This document shows, one piece after another, positions 1-9,259 of a DNA stretch of 64,000 bases. The notes below the pieces were generated by a model. That model was not told where the DNA came from, searched no databases, and saw only the letters and a list, made by a program, of their open reading frames with translations. The stretch comes from Dryomyza anilis (lineage: Eukaryota > Arthropoda > Insecta > Diptera > Dryomyzidae): positions 806,001 to 870,000 of the forward strand of contig OX638134.1 in the NCBI GenBank assembly GCA_951804985.1, written 5' to 3'. Both the position numbers and the translations under genes were made by a program. Position 1 is the stretch's first letter. Each line of letters opens with the position of its first letter.

Positions 1-205
1 CAATAAGAAAAACGTTATAAGAAAAATCCCTTATACCTATTAGTGCTGCTTTTCCGAATTTTATGATCTTGTCTTACACCAAGGTCCTGTTGGTACTATC
101 TGCATTGCGCACTCTTTCTAGCACTAGTAAAAGCAATCCTTAGAAATAACTACCCCTATTTGCAACGTCTTGGTTACAATAACTATCTACTCAATATTAC
201 ATTTG
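1..205. other. Partial divergent regulatory region left of unit A1
   Basis: No gene. The stretch shows the same patchy similarity (a GCACTCTTTCTAGCA-type segment and a TACCCCTATTTG segment) seen upstream of the other A units. It is therefore the A-proximal end of a shared A/B intergenic region. A B-type partner on the minus strand would be expected beyond the left edge. Confidence 0.5.
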
Positions 206-211
206 AATCTG

Positions 212-246
212 TATAAATTCCGGTGGTGCAACCTACAGAAATCAGT
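212..246 (+). promoter_or_regulatory. Core promoter of unit A1 (TATA + TCAGT initiator)
   Basis: TATAAATT is at 212-219 and the initiator TCAGT at 242-246. The first T of TATA and the initiator A (244) are 32 bp apart, the classical fly spacing. The segment between them is almost identical in all five A units. Confidence 0.8.
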
Positions 247-264
247 TCAACTCACTGCTTCAAC

Positions 265-339
265 ATGTCAGGTTCTAGGAGATCTTCTCCTGAGAATTCT
301 GTCTTTGAAGATCATCTACGCCACAGTAGCCTCAACTAG
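265..339 (+). CDS. A1 first small reading frame (24 aa), Bearded-like unit
   Basis: This is the first ATG after the predicted start site, in the context CAACATG that flies favour. It encodes a 24-residue hydrophilic peptide beginning MSGSRRSSPENSV and ending at TAG 337-339. In A5 the same codon is CAG and the frame runs on to 72 aa, so A1 looks truncated. Past the TAG the A1 frame also differs by one base (AAATTTCGAAA against AAATTCGAAA). The gene is intronless as far as can be seen. The product is not recognised from its protein sequence. Membership of the Bearded group is inferred from the promoter and the 3' boxes. Whether this peptide is made is unknown. Confidence 0.45.
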   Translation: MSGSRRSSPENSVFEDHLRHSSLN

Positions 340-491
340 AAAATTTCGAAAAAGTTGCATCAATTATAACATTGACACTTTAGAAAGAAGAGCTGCTGGT
401 TAAGTCGTAAAACCGAATCAGGAAGTCAGCGACGCACGTTCCAGTCATCAGTCCTGCCATCCAACAGAACATAATTTGAAGTTTCATCAGG

Positions 492-623
492 ATGACGAAG
501 AAGACGCGTCTCAACTGCCTCGATTCACAACAAACAGTGGCAACACCGTTTGTGCCTTTTTGTGCGCCTGCCCGCCCGGTTGAAGTCGTGGTCTCTAAGA
601 CCCCCTCGACATCGATGGCGTAG
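492..623 (+). CDS. A1 second small reading frame (43 aa)
   Basis: This is the second ATG of the predicted A1 transcript; I see no other ATG between 267 and 492. The 43-residue product starts MTKKTRLNCLDSQQ and contains the proline-rich stretch TPFVPFCAPARP, followed by VEVVVSKTPSTSMA. An in-frame TGA lies just upstream, so the frame cannot be part of a longer plus-strand protein here. The same frame is intact in A3 and A5, nearly intact in A2 and broken in A4. Function is unknown. It could be a real peptide reached by re-initiation, or the relic of a formerly longer protein. Confidence 0.4.
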   Translation: MTKKTRLNCLDSQQTVATPFVPFCAPARPVEVVVSKTPSTSMA

Positions 624-638
624 CACGCCTGGTATAAA

Positions 639-779
639 AGCTTTAACTGCAATAATTAATTAATTCAGCTGTGATAGCAACAATTATTAAACATTAGACT
701 CGAATATTTAGTTTAGAAAAATCATTGTCTTCCAACAACAATTTAGATTTTAAGTTAGAGTAAGAAATCATTGTCTTCC
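639..779 (+). promoter_or_regulatory. A1 3' UTR cassette: Brd box, K box, two GY boxes
   Basis: AGCTTTA is at 639-645, TGTGATA starts at 670 within CTGTGATA, and GTCTTCC is at 727-733 and 773-779. Both GY boxes sit in AATCATTGTCTTCC. AATAAA-type signals follow near 865-880. These are known sites for miR-4/79 (Brd), miR-2 family (K) and miR-7 (GY) in Bearded and E(spl) genes. Confidence 0.8.
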
Positions 780-1867
780 GGTTTGTTTGTTTTGCTTAAA
801 AATATTTTTTTGTAATGTGAAAAAAATACAAAAATATTTTTTGCATTTAATTATAAGTGATATTAAAAAATAAAATAAACTGTATATATTTTATAAAAAC
901 AAAATTTATTGGTGTTTTTCATACAAAGGTTTTAAATAGTCATTTCGAAAATGTTAACATTATTTTTCAATTGTTTTGAAAAATAAACATTCAACTGAAA
1001 AACTTAAATGTTACAGAAAATTTAATTTTTACTGAGAAATTGAATTTTACCGAAAAATTGATTTTTTACTGAAAAATTATATATGTACAATTTTATAAAA
1101 ACAAAATTTTGATGGTGCGTTTATTCTTATTAAAAATCTTTACAGGAAAATCTTCAGAGTCTTAAAGCTATGTTTTTGCAGGCTATAGTTTTTGATGTTC
1201 CTCGCAATCTAATTTTTTTAGTTTTTTTTAAATGTTGAGTTCAAATTGAGATCAAATAGTAATATGTGGTAATTTTAAATTGCCTTAGTTTGTAAAAAAC
1301 AATAGTTTTGTTTATTTTATTCCTGCAATCTGAATTATATCACTATGAAAAATATCTTACTATAAAAATGGGCCATGGATACATTTTAATCGGTTAATAA
1401 TATAAAATTCTACTAATTCTAATAATTTTTTTTTTAAGTTAATTTGATTATTGATTTGAAATGCGGTACCATTAAGCCAAATAAAAGCTATTTTTTCACA
1501 AAATAGAATGTACCGTTAAATTTTATTTCAGACCGATACAGATTGTAGGTACTTTTCAAAATCATGTATAGTATTTAATTCAAGACTTAAAATAATATGA
1601 AATGAAAAATTGACACCGATATATATTAAATCGTTTTTAAAACTGTAAAATGTCCCTCTAAAAATAACAAAAATAGTCAAATATTTTCTGCATGGATTTT
1701 AACTAGTTTCGAATTATCGAGGTAGGTAGTTCTATTGGAACCATTTCTAGTTACAACTTAATCTACTTGACATGGACGCAACTGGGGAATTCTCAAAGCT
1801 GATATCATATGATTTTTTTCTGAGTGTATAGTTCTTAAGAACTAGTGAGGTAATCGAATTGTTTACT

Positions 1868-2071
1868 ACACTCAGAAAAAATCCTATTAAAATTGATCAA
1901 TAGGACTTTTATTGATTCAATAGTATGCAAAAAGTAAATATTTTCATATAAACACAAAAACAATTCAATAATATTTAATGGTATTTACTCATTAAAATAC
2001 TAATTTTTCCTATTGACTAATTTTAATAGCAAACAACTATTGATTTTATAGTATTTTTTTTCTGAGTGTAG
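1868..2071. mobile_element. MITE-like element with ACACTCAGAAAAAA ends
   Basis: The left end ACACTCAGAAAAAA is matched by an inverted right end TTTTTTTTCTGAGTGT. Inner inverted segments (ATTAAAATTGATCAATAGG and CCTATTGACTAATTTTAAT) extend the terminal repeats. A second copy is at 24689-24850 and a lone end near 1812-1830. There is no coding capacity. Confidence 0.7.
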
Positions 2072-2665
2072 TTCTTATATTTACTACTTGTTCACTAGTT
2101 CATGAACGAATCGAAAAATTTTTTATAATATTTTGTGTGCAGAGATTTTCTTTTTTGGAAATAATTTCAAAAAACATGCAATTCAATTTCAAAATATTTT
2201 GAGTTTCATATCGTAAATTAATCATAATTTTTTTAATTCAAAAAATAACGTCAAATGGTTTGTATAGGCAACATTTTTTTTACTTACTAAATTTACATCA
2301 AACTTTTAAAATCAGAAAATGAAAATTTCATGAATTTCTTTTACGTATATCTCGCAAACAAAATTTTCACTCATAAAAGTACATTTTCGTATTGTAGCGC
2401 AAGATTGTCTGCGTCTAACATCAAAAAGATAATTTCATTACATATATATATTTTTTTGTTGAATGAAGGAAGAGAAAAATAATGAAAAATTCAAAAATGG
2501 GGTTTATCTCAAAAAAAAACTAAAAACTAGAGCCAATTTGATAAAACTTATACCATATTCCTAAATAGTCTAATTTAAGAATTTACTTTGTACAACTAAT
2601 TTAGATAAATGCATAATTTTTGTAAATATTAGAGGTAGACTAACAGAATAATGACATAAATTCAA

Positions 2666-2954
2666 CACAGAAAATAATAATCGACGTAAATATAACAACC
2701 GATATCAATATTTGTACGTCAATGCAGCAAATTATTTAGTCGGCGCAGTTTCAGCAAATACAAATACATGGTAAAACTGCGCCGACTATTTTATTCGCTG
2801 CATTGACGAACAAATTTTCATATTAGCAAATGCAATTGCTTATATAATGAAGAATAGCAAATGTTTTCATTAAATTAGTGAATTTAATTGCTGGATTAAT
2901 TAATGAGTGCAATTAATATCGGTTGCTATACTAACGTCGATTATTTTTTCTGTG
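2666..2954. mobile_element. Foldback MITE with nested palindrome
   Basis: The ends CACAGAAAATAATAATCGACGT and its inverted counterpart (ACGTCGATTATTTTTTCTGTG) enclose a second pair of inverted segments ending in AACCGATAT. In the centre lies a further hairpin built on GTCGGCGCAGTTT and AAACTGCGCCGAC. The whole 289-bp element can fold back on itself. No coding frame is seen. Confidence 0.75.
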
Positions 2955-3144
2955 AAGCTAACTTTTTACTATTCAGTTTCCAATCAGATCTTAAAATAAT
3001 ATAAATCAATAGAAAAAGATTTAAAAATTTGAGTTTTTTACAAAATATTTTTTATTTTGTAATTATTTATTATTAAACTTAAAATATTTTTGATTAAAAA
3101 ATATTTTGGGTCAAAAATATTTTTTTAAGCAAAACAAACAAACC

Positions 3145-3312
3145 GGAAGACAATGATTTCTTAAAAACTAAAACCTTACAAAATACAATTAAAATATACA
3201 AATTGGAAGACAATGATTATTGGCCTTAATGCTAATATTGCTGGTATCACAGTTGGTTGCAGGCCACAATGTAGCGCTTCATCTTCAAAGCGCCACAAGC
3301 CATTTTAAAGCT
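3145..3312 (-). promoter_or_regulatory. B1 3' UTR cassette: Brd, K, two GY boxes
   Basis: Read on the minus strand: AGCTTTA at 3312-3306, TGTGAT at 3251-3246 (within ACTGTGATAC), and GTCTTCC at 3211-3205 and 3151-3145. The cassette spans 168 bp, the same length as in B2, B3 and B4. Confidence 0.8.
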
Positions 3313-3317
3313 TTTTA

Positions 3318-3416
3318 TTAAACGTAATTATTACAGTTTGTGTTTAGAACACTTTTGCCACTTTTCCGTGATGGGGAGTTGTCGTTGTTGACGGTCCAAA
3401 GGACGAGCTGTTTCAT
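3318..3416 (-). CDS. B1 second small reading frame (32 aa)
   Basis: A 32-residue frame starting MKQLVLWTVNNDN and ending CNNYV just before the Brd box. The same frame is intact in B3 and B5, shortened in B4 and lost in B2, where the ATG is followed at once by TAA. The product is not recognised. It could be a downstream cistron or a remnant of a longer protein. Confidence 0.35.
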   Translation of the reverse strand: MKQLVLWTVNNDNSPSRKSGKSVLNTNCNNYV

Positions 3417-3483
3417 GTTGACGGATTCTCTGGATTTTTCACATTTGTTTCCAGCGTCAATTGACAGTTATCGCTGGACGACA

Positions 3484-3603
3484 TCAAAGTTGCGGAGAAG
3501 ATACTTGAAAATGTCCTGCTTTACGTATATTCTTAGCACAAACACATTTGCCTTCGGAGTTGACAAAATGTTTTCTTGTGCGAGGAATTCTGAAGAACTT
3601 CAT
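3484..3603 (-). pseudogene. B1 first frame, shifted and shortened (39 aa)
   Basis: The frame begins MKFFRIPRTRKHFVN and matches the basic N-terminus of B3 and B4. A small deletion around GTAAAGCAGGAC shifts the reading frame, so it ends after 39 residues instead of 60-64. A competing upstream frame (MTEVLHTAEDEVLQN, 32 aa, 3533-3631) starts at the first ATG after the initiator. Which frame is used cannot be decided. The gene is probably translationally degraded although its promoter and 3' boxes are kept. Confidence 0.45.
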
Positions 3604-3652
3604 CTTCGGCTGTGTGCAGGACCTCTGTCATCCGCTGGAGAGTTTGAGTTAG

Positions 3653-3688
3653 ACTGATTTCTGTAAGGACCTTCCTGAGGTATTTATA
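3653..3688 (-). promoter_or_regulatory. Core promoter of unit B1
   Basis: On the minus strand TATAAATA is at 3688-3681 and TCAGT at 3657-3653. The initiator A (3655) is 33 bp from the first T of TATA, the spacing shared by all B units. Confidence 0.8.
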
Positions 3689-4767
3689 CAAAAAATGTTC
3701 TTCCTTATTTTGAAGAACTTCCTACTCGTTTTTTCAGGTAGATTTTGTTGGTATTTTTTGTTAAAGGTTCGCTGAAGTGGTTCGTTGTGGCTTCGTCAGT
3801 TATTTGTTAGTTGTGTAAATATAGATAACTATTTTTATTGACAGTAATTTAGAACGGATTTAAAAAATATATTTGTTTTATAATATTATCATAATAAAGA
3901 AATTCTGTTTGAAATATTTTGTATTTAACTAAACTTATATTACCTCTGAAAATTAAATAATATATGGTAGTTTAATGGTCTCCGAACAGTTTAAATGAAA
4001 TAGTAATGAAACTCAACAGCAATTTAAGTCAATAGCTTTCTTTATTGAACATAATTTATAACAGCTTCTTATGCAAAAACCTGTACTAGATATTTTGTAC
4101 AGTCCTCTATGCATTTATGGAATTCAAGTTTATTTCATTAGAACCCTAACTAAAAATGGAATTTCTATTCCGAAATTAGAACATTTTACTTAAACATTAT
4201 TCGTTTTCTATATCTTCAACTATTTTGAAAATGTTTTCTTTATCAATTTGAAAAAAAGGCACTTGTCACGTGTTATTACTAGCATTATCAATATACGACC
4301 CAAACTGTGTTTATTGATCCTTGATTACCCACATCTAATTTCTAATGATGTATTCTAGTGAAATTTTGTAAGAATCGCATAGTAGATTTTTTGGAGAACA
4401 AGAAGAAATTAAAAGCGTGTCGAGCAGACGACCCATATATGGTATAAGCACGTTCTATTCTGTCCAAACAGCAGACACTTGACATTATAAACAAATTAAA
4501 GAAATATTTAAAAATACGGAAGACACAACAATTTTTAACATAAGTTAAAATTGCTGTACATTTAACGCAATTTAATCAACCAATAAGAACCGTGCTCGGA
4601 GGAAAATCATGTAACATAGAGGGTTAATTGGACTTCTACCTGCTTGGTTGAACGACGCACTCTTTCTAGCAGTAAAGAATTCCAATTATAACCCACCCCT
4701 ATTTGTCATGTCGGATCCTCATTCCAACGCAACATGCCCATAGGACGCAACAAGTCAACGAAGTGTG
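3689..4767. promoter_or_regulatory. Shared divergent regulatory region B1/A2
   Basis: About 1.08 kb lies between the two head-to-head TATA boxes. It aligns by eye with the three other complete A/B intergenic regions. Shared marks include a CACGTG E-box at 4267-4272, the segment AAACTGTGTTTATTGATCC, and a GGAAGAC at 4519-4525. No convincing gene lies inside. It probably carries enhancers serving both units. Confidence 0.55.
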
Positions 4768-4802
4768 TATAAATTCCGGTGGTGCAACCAACAGAAATCA
4801 GT
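4768..4802 (+). promoter_or_regulatory. Core promoter of unit A2
   Basis: TATAAATT is at 4768-4775 and TCAGT at 4798-4802, with the initiator A at 4800, 32 bp from the first T. Confidence 0.8.
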
Positions 4803-4820
4803 TCAACTCACTGCTTCAAC

Positions 4821-4895
4821 ATGTCAGGTTCTAGGAGAACTTCTCCTGAGAATTCTGTCGTTGAAGATCACCTACGACGTAGTAGCCTCTACTAG
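4821..4895 (+). CDS. A2 first small reading frame (24 aa, TAG-limited)
   Basis: Begins MSGSRRTSPENSV and stops at TAG 4893-4895 after SSLY. Beyond the TAG the same frame stays open (KIRKSCFNYNIDTLERRSR and on) to a TGA that overlaps the ATG of the second frame at 5030. A single base difference from A5 (TAG against CAG) thus separates a 24-aa from a roughly 70-aa product. Stop-codon readthrough is conceivable but unproven. Otherwise it is a recent nonsense change. Confidence 0.45.
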   Translation: MSGSRRTSPENSVVEDHLRRSSLY

Positions 4896-5029
4896 AAAAT
4901 TCGAAAAAGTTGCTTCAATTATAACATTGACACTTTAGAAAGAAGAAGTCGTAAAACCGAATCAAGGAGTCGCACGTTCCAGTCATCAGTCCTGCCATCC
5001 AACAGAACACAATTTGAAGTTTCATCAGG

Positions 5030-5155
5030 ATGACGAAGAAGACGCGTCTCAACTGCCTCGATTCACAACAAACAGTGGCAACACCGTTTGTGCCTTTTTG
5101 TGCGCCTGCTCGCCCGTCTTACGTCGTGGTCTCTAAGACCCATCGACATCGATAG
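5030..5155 (+). CDS. A2 second small reading frame (41 aa, altered C-terminus)
   Basis: Starts MTKKTRLNCLDSQQ like the other A copies. A one-base deletion near 5139-5141 changes the last residues from PSTSMA to HRHR and moves the stop to TAG 5153-5155. The central TPFVPFCAPARP segment is unchanged. Confidence 0.35.
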   Translation: MTKKTRLNCLDSQQTVATPFVPFCAPARPSYVVVSKTHRHR

Positions 5156-5175
5156 CGTAGCACGCCTGGTATAAA

Positions 5176-5325
5176 AGCTTTAACTGCAATAATTAATTAA
5201 TTCAGCTGTGATAGCAACAATTATAAACATTAGACTCGAATATTTAGTTTAGAAAAATCATTGTCTTCCAACAACAATTTAGATTTTAAGTTATTTTAAG
5301 TTAGAGTAAGAAATCATTGTCTTCC
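5176..5325 (+). promoter_or_regulatory. A2 3' UTR cassette: Brd, K, two GY boxes
   Basis: AGCTTTA 5176-5182, TGTGAT 5207-5212, GTCTTCC 5263-5269 and 5319-5325. AATAAA-type signals follow at about 5415-5424. Confidence 0.8.
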
Positions 5326-5439
5326 GGTTTGTTTGTTTTGCTTAAAAATATTTTTTTGTAATGTGAAAAAAATACAAAAATATTTTTTGCATTTAATTAT
5401 AAGTGATATTAAAAAATAAAATAAACTGTATATATTTTA

Positions 5440-6800
5440 TAAAAACAAAATTTTCATGGTGTTTATTTTTCGGTTTTACAGCTTTATCAATTCAATTAAA
5501 GTTTGTTACTTTTTAACGCTTTTTTCAACTATTACAAATATTTTTCTATTCAGTAAAAAAATAATTCCGTCAAATAAAGGGATATTGCGTTTTAAAAATT
5601 ACTTTATTAAAAAAGTATCTCCTTGTGGCATGCAAGAATATAGAGTTTTCAAAAAATCTACTTATTTATTTCAAAATAAATTATTTAGGAAATTAATTTA
5701 CAATATTTCCTTACCATACTATTTTTAAAGTTAAAATTTTAGCAAACACTTGCCAAGAAATATACTTCAAAGCAGTCTAATTGCGTATACAATTATAACA
5801 TAATTCTAATAAAACATAACAAAATAACGTTAAATACGAAAAAATAATCAAATCTTTCTTTTTCTCTATAATCTTATTACAATTGATCAGTATATATTAT
5901 TTGTACATTAGAAATTTATACAGTATAAATTCATGATTACAGTAAAAATCATTTCTTATGGAATTTTATAACCAAATTTTATTTTTCACTATTCATTTTA
6001 AACTTTTTTGTATAATTTGACTTTCCAATAAAAAATTTTCAAAAAAAAACATATTGAACAATATTACGTTTTTCGATATAAATTAAAGTTTTCCGTAAAA
6101 TTCCAATTCTGCTTTAAAAATTAAATTTCTCAGTAAAATTTCCATCGGTCAAAATCATATTTATCAATAAAAATCAAAATTTTCATTAAAAATAATTGTT
6201 CAGTAAACATTCAATTTTGCAGTCAAAAGTAAATTTTTCAGAAAAAAATCAATTTTTCAGTAAAAATAATTTTTTTTTTAGTAAAAATTCAAGTTTTCAG
6301 TAAAAAATCAAATTTTCAGTAAAAATTCAAATTTTCAGTAAAAAAAAAAAAAATTTTTAGTAAAAATCAATATTTCAGTAAATATCAATTTTTCAGTAAA
6401 AAATCAATTTTTCAGTAAAAATTCAAATTTTTAGTAAAAAAAATAAATTTATCAGTAAAAAATAATTTTACAGTAAAAAATCAAATTTTCAGTAAAAAAT
6501 TAAATTTTCAGTAAAAAAAATCAAATTTTCAGCAAAAAAATAATCAAATTTTCAGTAAAAATCAATTAAAAAATTAAATAAAATAAAAATTAAATTTTTC
6601 AGTAAAAAATCAATTTTTCAGTCAAAAATCAATTTTTCAGTAAAAAAATCAATTTTTCAGTAAAAAATCAATTTTCAGTAAAAATTCAATTTTCGGTAAC
6701 ATTTAAGTTTTTCAGTTGAATGTTTATTTTTTCAAAACAATTGAAAAATAATGTTAAAATTTTCGAAATGACTATTTAAAACCTTTGTATGAAAAACACC
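5440..6800. other. AT-rich spacer between the convergent 3' ends of A2 and A3
   Basis: A2 (plus) and A3 (minus) point at each other across this stretch. It is the loop of a large imperfect palindrome whose arms are the B1-A2 and A3-B2 modules. A 90-codon frame at 5456-5728 is AT-driven, lacks any recognisable feature and is not called. The right part is a minisatellite. Confidence 0.6.
6100..6715. repeat. Minisatellite, TTTTTCAGTAAAAAATCAA-like units
   Basis: Irregular tandem copies of roughly 18-20 bp based on TTTTCAGTAAAAATCAA. It is the CAGTAAAAA variant of the CACTAAAAA minisatellites at 18.9, 22.5, 45 and 53 kb. Confidence 0.8.
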
Positions 6801-6930
6801 AATAAATTTTGTTTTTATAAAATATATACAGTTTATTTTATTTTTTATTATCACTTATAATTAAATGCAAAAAATATTTTTGTATTTTTTCACATTACAA
6901 AAAAATATTTTTAAGCAAAACAAACAAACC

Positions 6931-7081
6931 GGAAGACAATGATTTCTTACTCTAACTTAAAATAACTTAAAATCTAAATTGTTGTTGGAAGACAATGATT
7001 TTTCTAAACTAAATATTCGAGTCTAATGTTTAATAATTGTTGCTATCACAGCTGAATTAATTAATTATTGCAGTTAAAGCT
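6931..7081 (-). promoter_or_regulatory. A3 3' UTR cassette: Brd, K, two GY boxes
   Basis: On the minus strand: AGCTTTA 7081-7075, TGTGAT 7050-7045, GTCTTCC 6993-6987 and 6937-6931. Confidence 0.8.
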
Positions 7082-7096
7082 TTTATACCAGGCGTG

Positions 7097-7228
7097 CTAC
7101 GCCATCGATGTCGACGGGGTCTTAGAGACCACGACTTCAAACGGGCGGGCAGGCGCACAAAAAGGCACAAACGGTGTTGCCACTGTTTGTTGTGAATCGA
7201 GGCAGTTGAGACGCGTCTTCTTCGTCAT
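7097..7228 (-). CDS. A3 second small reading frame (43 aa, intact)
   Basis: Full-length version of the MTKKTRLNCLDSQQ peptide with the variant PFEVVV after the CAPAR motif, ending PSTSMA. An in-frame TGA sits immediately upstream, as in the other copies. The product is unrecognised. Confidence 0.4.
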   Translation of the reverse strand: MTKKTRLNCLDSQQTVATPFVPFCAPARPFEVVVSKTPSTSMA

Positions 7229-7382
7229 CCTGATGAAACTTCAAGTTAGGTTCTGATGGATGGCAGGACTGATGACTGGAACGTGCGTCGCTGACTTCCT
7301 GATTCGGTTTTACGACTTCTTAACCAGTACCTCTTCTTTCTGAAGTGTCAATGTTATAATTGAAGCAACTTTTTCGAATTTT

Positions 7383-7457
7383 CTAGTAGAGGCTACTACG
7401 TCGTAGGTGATCTTCAACGACAGAATTCTCAGGAGAAGTTCTCCTAGAACCTGACAT
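7383..7457 (-). CDS. A3 first small reading frame (24 aa)
   Basis: Begins MSGSRRTSPENSV and ends SSLY at a TAG (7385-7383). After the TAG the frame stays open for about 20 codons and then meets TAA, because A3 carries extra bases (GGTACTGGTTAA) that A2 and A5 lack. An overlapping 108-codon frame (7310-7636) runs through the TATA box and start site, so it cannot be the product of this promoter. Confidence 0.4.
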   Translation of the reverse strand: MSGSRRTSPENSVVEDHLRRSSLY

Positions 7458-7475
7458 GTTGAAGCAGTGAGTTGA

Positions 7476-7510
7476 ACTGATTTCTGTTGGTTGCACCACC
7501 GGAATTTATA
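7476..7510 (-). promoter_or_regulatory. Core promoter of unit A3
   Basis: TATAAATT at 7510-7503 and TCAGT at 7480-7476 on the minus strand. The initiator A is at 7478, 32 bp away. Confidence 0.8.
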
Positions 7511-8640
7511 CACACGTCGTTGACTTGTTGGCCCCTCTGGGTATGTTGCGTTGGAATGAGGATCAGACATGACTGAACAAATAGGGGTGGGTTTGAAATT
7601 GGAATTCTTTACTGCTAGAAAGAGTGCGTCGTTCAACCAAGCAGGTAGAAGTTCAATTAACCCTCTATGTTACATGATTTTCCTCCGAGCACGGTTCTTA
7701 TTGGTTGATTAAATTGCGTTAAATGTACTGCAGTTTTAACTTATGCTAAAAATTGTTGTGTCTTCCGTATTTTTAAATATTTCTTTAATTTGTTTATAAT
7801 GTCAAGTGTCTGCTGTTTGGACAGAATAGAACGTGCTTATACCATATATGGGTCGTCTGCTCGACACGCTTTCAATTTCTTCTTGTTCTCCAAAAAATCT
7901 ACTATGCGATTCTTACAAAATTTCACTAGAATACAATCATTAGAATAAGATGTGTGTAACCAAGGATCAATAAACACAGTTTGGGTCGTATATTGATAAT
8001 GGTAGTAATAACACGTGACAAATGCCTTTTTTTTCAAATTGATAAAGAAAACATTTTCAAAATAGTTGAAGATATAGAAAAACGAATAATGTTTAAGTAA
8101 AATGTTCTAATTTAGGAATAGAAATTCCATTTTGAGTTAGGGTTCTAATGAAATAAACTTGAATTCCATAAATGCATAGAGGACTGTACAAAATATCTAG
8201 TACAGGTTTTTGCATAAGAAGCTGTTATAAATTATGTTCAATAAAGAAAGCTATTGACTTAAATTGCTGTTGAGTTTCATTACTTTTTCACTTAAACTGT
8301 TCAGAGTCCAGATAATATTTTATTTTTAGAGGTAATTTAAATTTAGTTAAATACGAAATATTTCAAACAAAAATTCGTTATTATGGTAATATTATAAAAC
8401 AAATATAATTTTTAAATTATTTCTAAATTACTGACAATATAAATCACAAAATATAATTATATTTTCTACAACTAACACATAACTGACAATTAGGGGTTGC
8501 GCATAGAACCACAACGAACCACTTCAGATGTCCGAAGGCTATGGTCCAGTGACGCCTATAACAAAAGAACCAACCAAATCTACCTGCGGAAACCAAAGAT
8601 GGTATAGGAAGTTCTTTAAAATAAAGAAGAAGAATTTTTG
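7511..8640. promoter_or_regulatory. Shared divergent regulatory region A3/B2
   Basis: 1.13 kb between the head-to-head TATA boxes, inverted relative to the B1/A2 region. It keeps the CACGTG E-box (8012-8017), the CACAGTTTGGGTCGTATATTG segment and a GTCTTCC at 7758-7764. A 66-codon frame inside it overlaps similar frames in sister regions, but conservation looks like DNA conservation, not protein. Confidence 0.55.
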
Positions 8641-8676
8641 TATAAATACCTCACAGAGGTCCTTACAGAAATCAGT
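8641..8676 (+). promoter_or_regulatory. Core promoter of unit B2
   Basis: TATAAATA 8641-8648; TCAGT 8672-8676 with the initiator A at 8674, 33 bp from the first T. Confidence 0.8.
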
Positions 8677-8725
8677 CTAACTCAAACTCTCCAGCGGATG
8701 ACAGAGGTCCTGTGCACAGCCGAAG

Positions 8726-8866
8726 ATGAAGTTGTTCAGAATTTGTCGCACAAGAAAACATTTTGTCAACTCCGAAGGCAAATGTGTTTGTGCTAAGAAT
8801 ATACGCAAGGCTCAGCAGGACATTTTCAAGAATCTTCTCCGCAACTTTGATGTCGTCCACCGATAA
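8726..8866 (+). CDS. B2 first frame (46 aa, alternative C-terminus)
   Basis: Starts MKLFRICRTRKHFVN and keeps the cysteine motif KCVCAKNIRK. A +1 change relative to B4 (CGCAAGGCTCAGC against CGCAGACTCAGC) switches to the frame reading AQQDIFKNLLRNFDVVHR and stops at 8864-8866. An upstream 32-aa frame starts at the first ATG (8698-8796, MTEVLCTAEDEVVQN). The second small frame of the other B units is absent here because its ATG is followed by TAA. Coding status is uncertain. Confidence 0.4.
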   Translation: MKLFRICRTRKHFVNSEGKCVCAKNIRKAQQDIFKNLLRNFDVVHR

Positions 8867-9020
8867 CTGTCAATTGACGCTGGAAACAAGTGTGAAAAAT
8901 CCAGAAAATCCGTTAAGATGTAACAGCTCGTCCTTTGGACCGTCAACAGCGACAACTCCCCTCACGGAAAAGTGGCAAAAGTGTTCTAAACACAAACTGT
9001 AATAATTACGTTTAATAAAA

Positions 9021-9188
9021 AGCTTTAAAATGGCTTGTGGCGCTTTGAAGATGAAGCGCTACATTGTGGCCTGCAACCAACTGTGATACCAGCAATATTA
9101 GCATTAAGGCCAATAATCATTGTCTTCCAATTTGTATATTTTAATTGTATTTTGTAAGGTTTTAGTTTTTAAGAAATCATTGTCTTCC
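9021..9188 (+). promoter_or_regulatory. B2 3' UTR cassette: Brd, K, two GY boxes
   Basis: AGCTTTA 9021-9027, TGTGAT 9082-9087 (in CTGTGATAC), GTCTTCC 9122-9128 and 9182-9188. Confidence 0.8.
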
Positions 9189-9259
9189 GGTTTGTTTGTT
9201 TTGCTTAAAAAAATATTTTTGCCCCAAAATATTTTTTAATCAAAAATATTGATGTATTT

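Larger units (their letters stand above)
940..3120. other. AT-rich spacer between A1 and B1
   Basis: No gene is supported. The start (about 890-1010) reappears inverted next to A3 (about 6705-6830), marking the edge of the duplicated module. A few CAGTAAAAA/TTCAA-like minisatellite remnants lie near 1020-1075. Two MITE-like elements listed separately occupy 1868-2071 and 2666-2954. Confidence 0.6.

Noticed and set aside
3340..3657. 105-codon plus-strand frame over B1
   Set aside because: It is antisense to B1. The equivalent antisense frames in the other B copies are interrupted.
5456..5728. 90-codon plus-strand frame after A2
   Set aside because: AT-driven F/I/K/N-rich sequence without conservation in the sister flanks and with no promoter of its own.
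7310..7636. 108-codon frame over unit A3 (and the similar frames at 170-403, 11173-11367 and 16778-17008)
   Set aside because: They read through the TATA box and initiator, so they cannot come from the unit's promoter. The frame is shifted between copies.
7837..8037. Related minus-strand frames in the divergent regions (7837-8037, 11760-11960, 17242-17496)
   Set aside because: Similarity is at DNA level in a shared regulatory region. Stops and indels differ between copies and the B1/A2 region has no equivalent frame.
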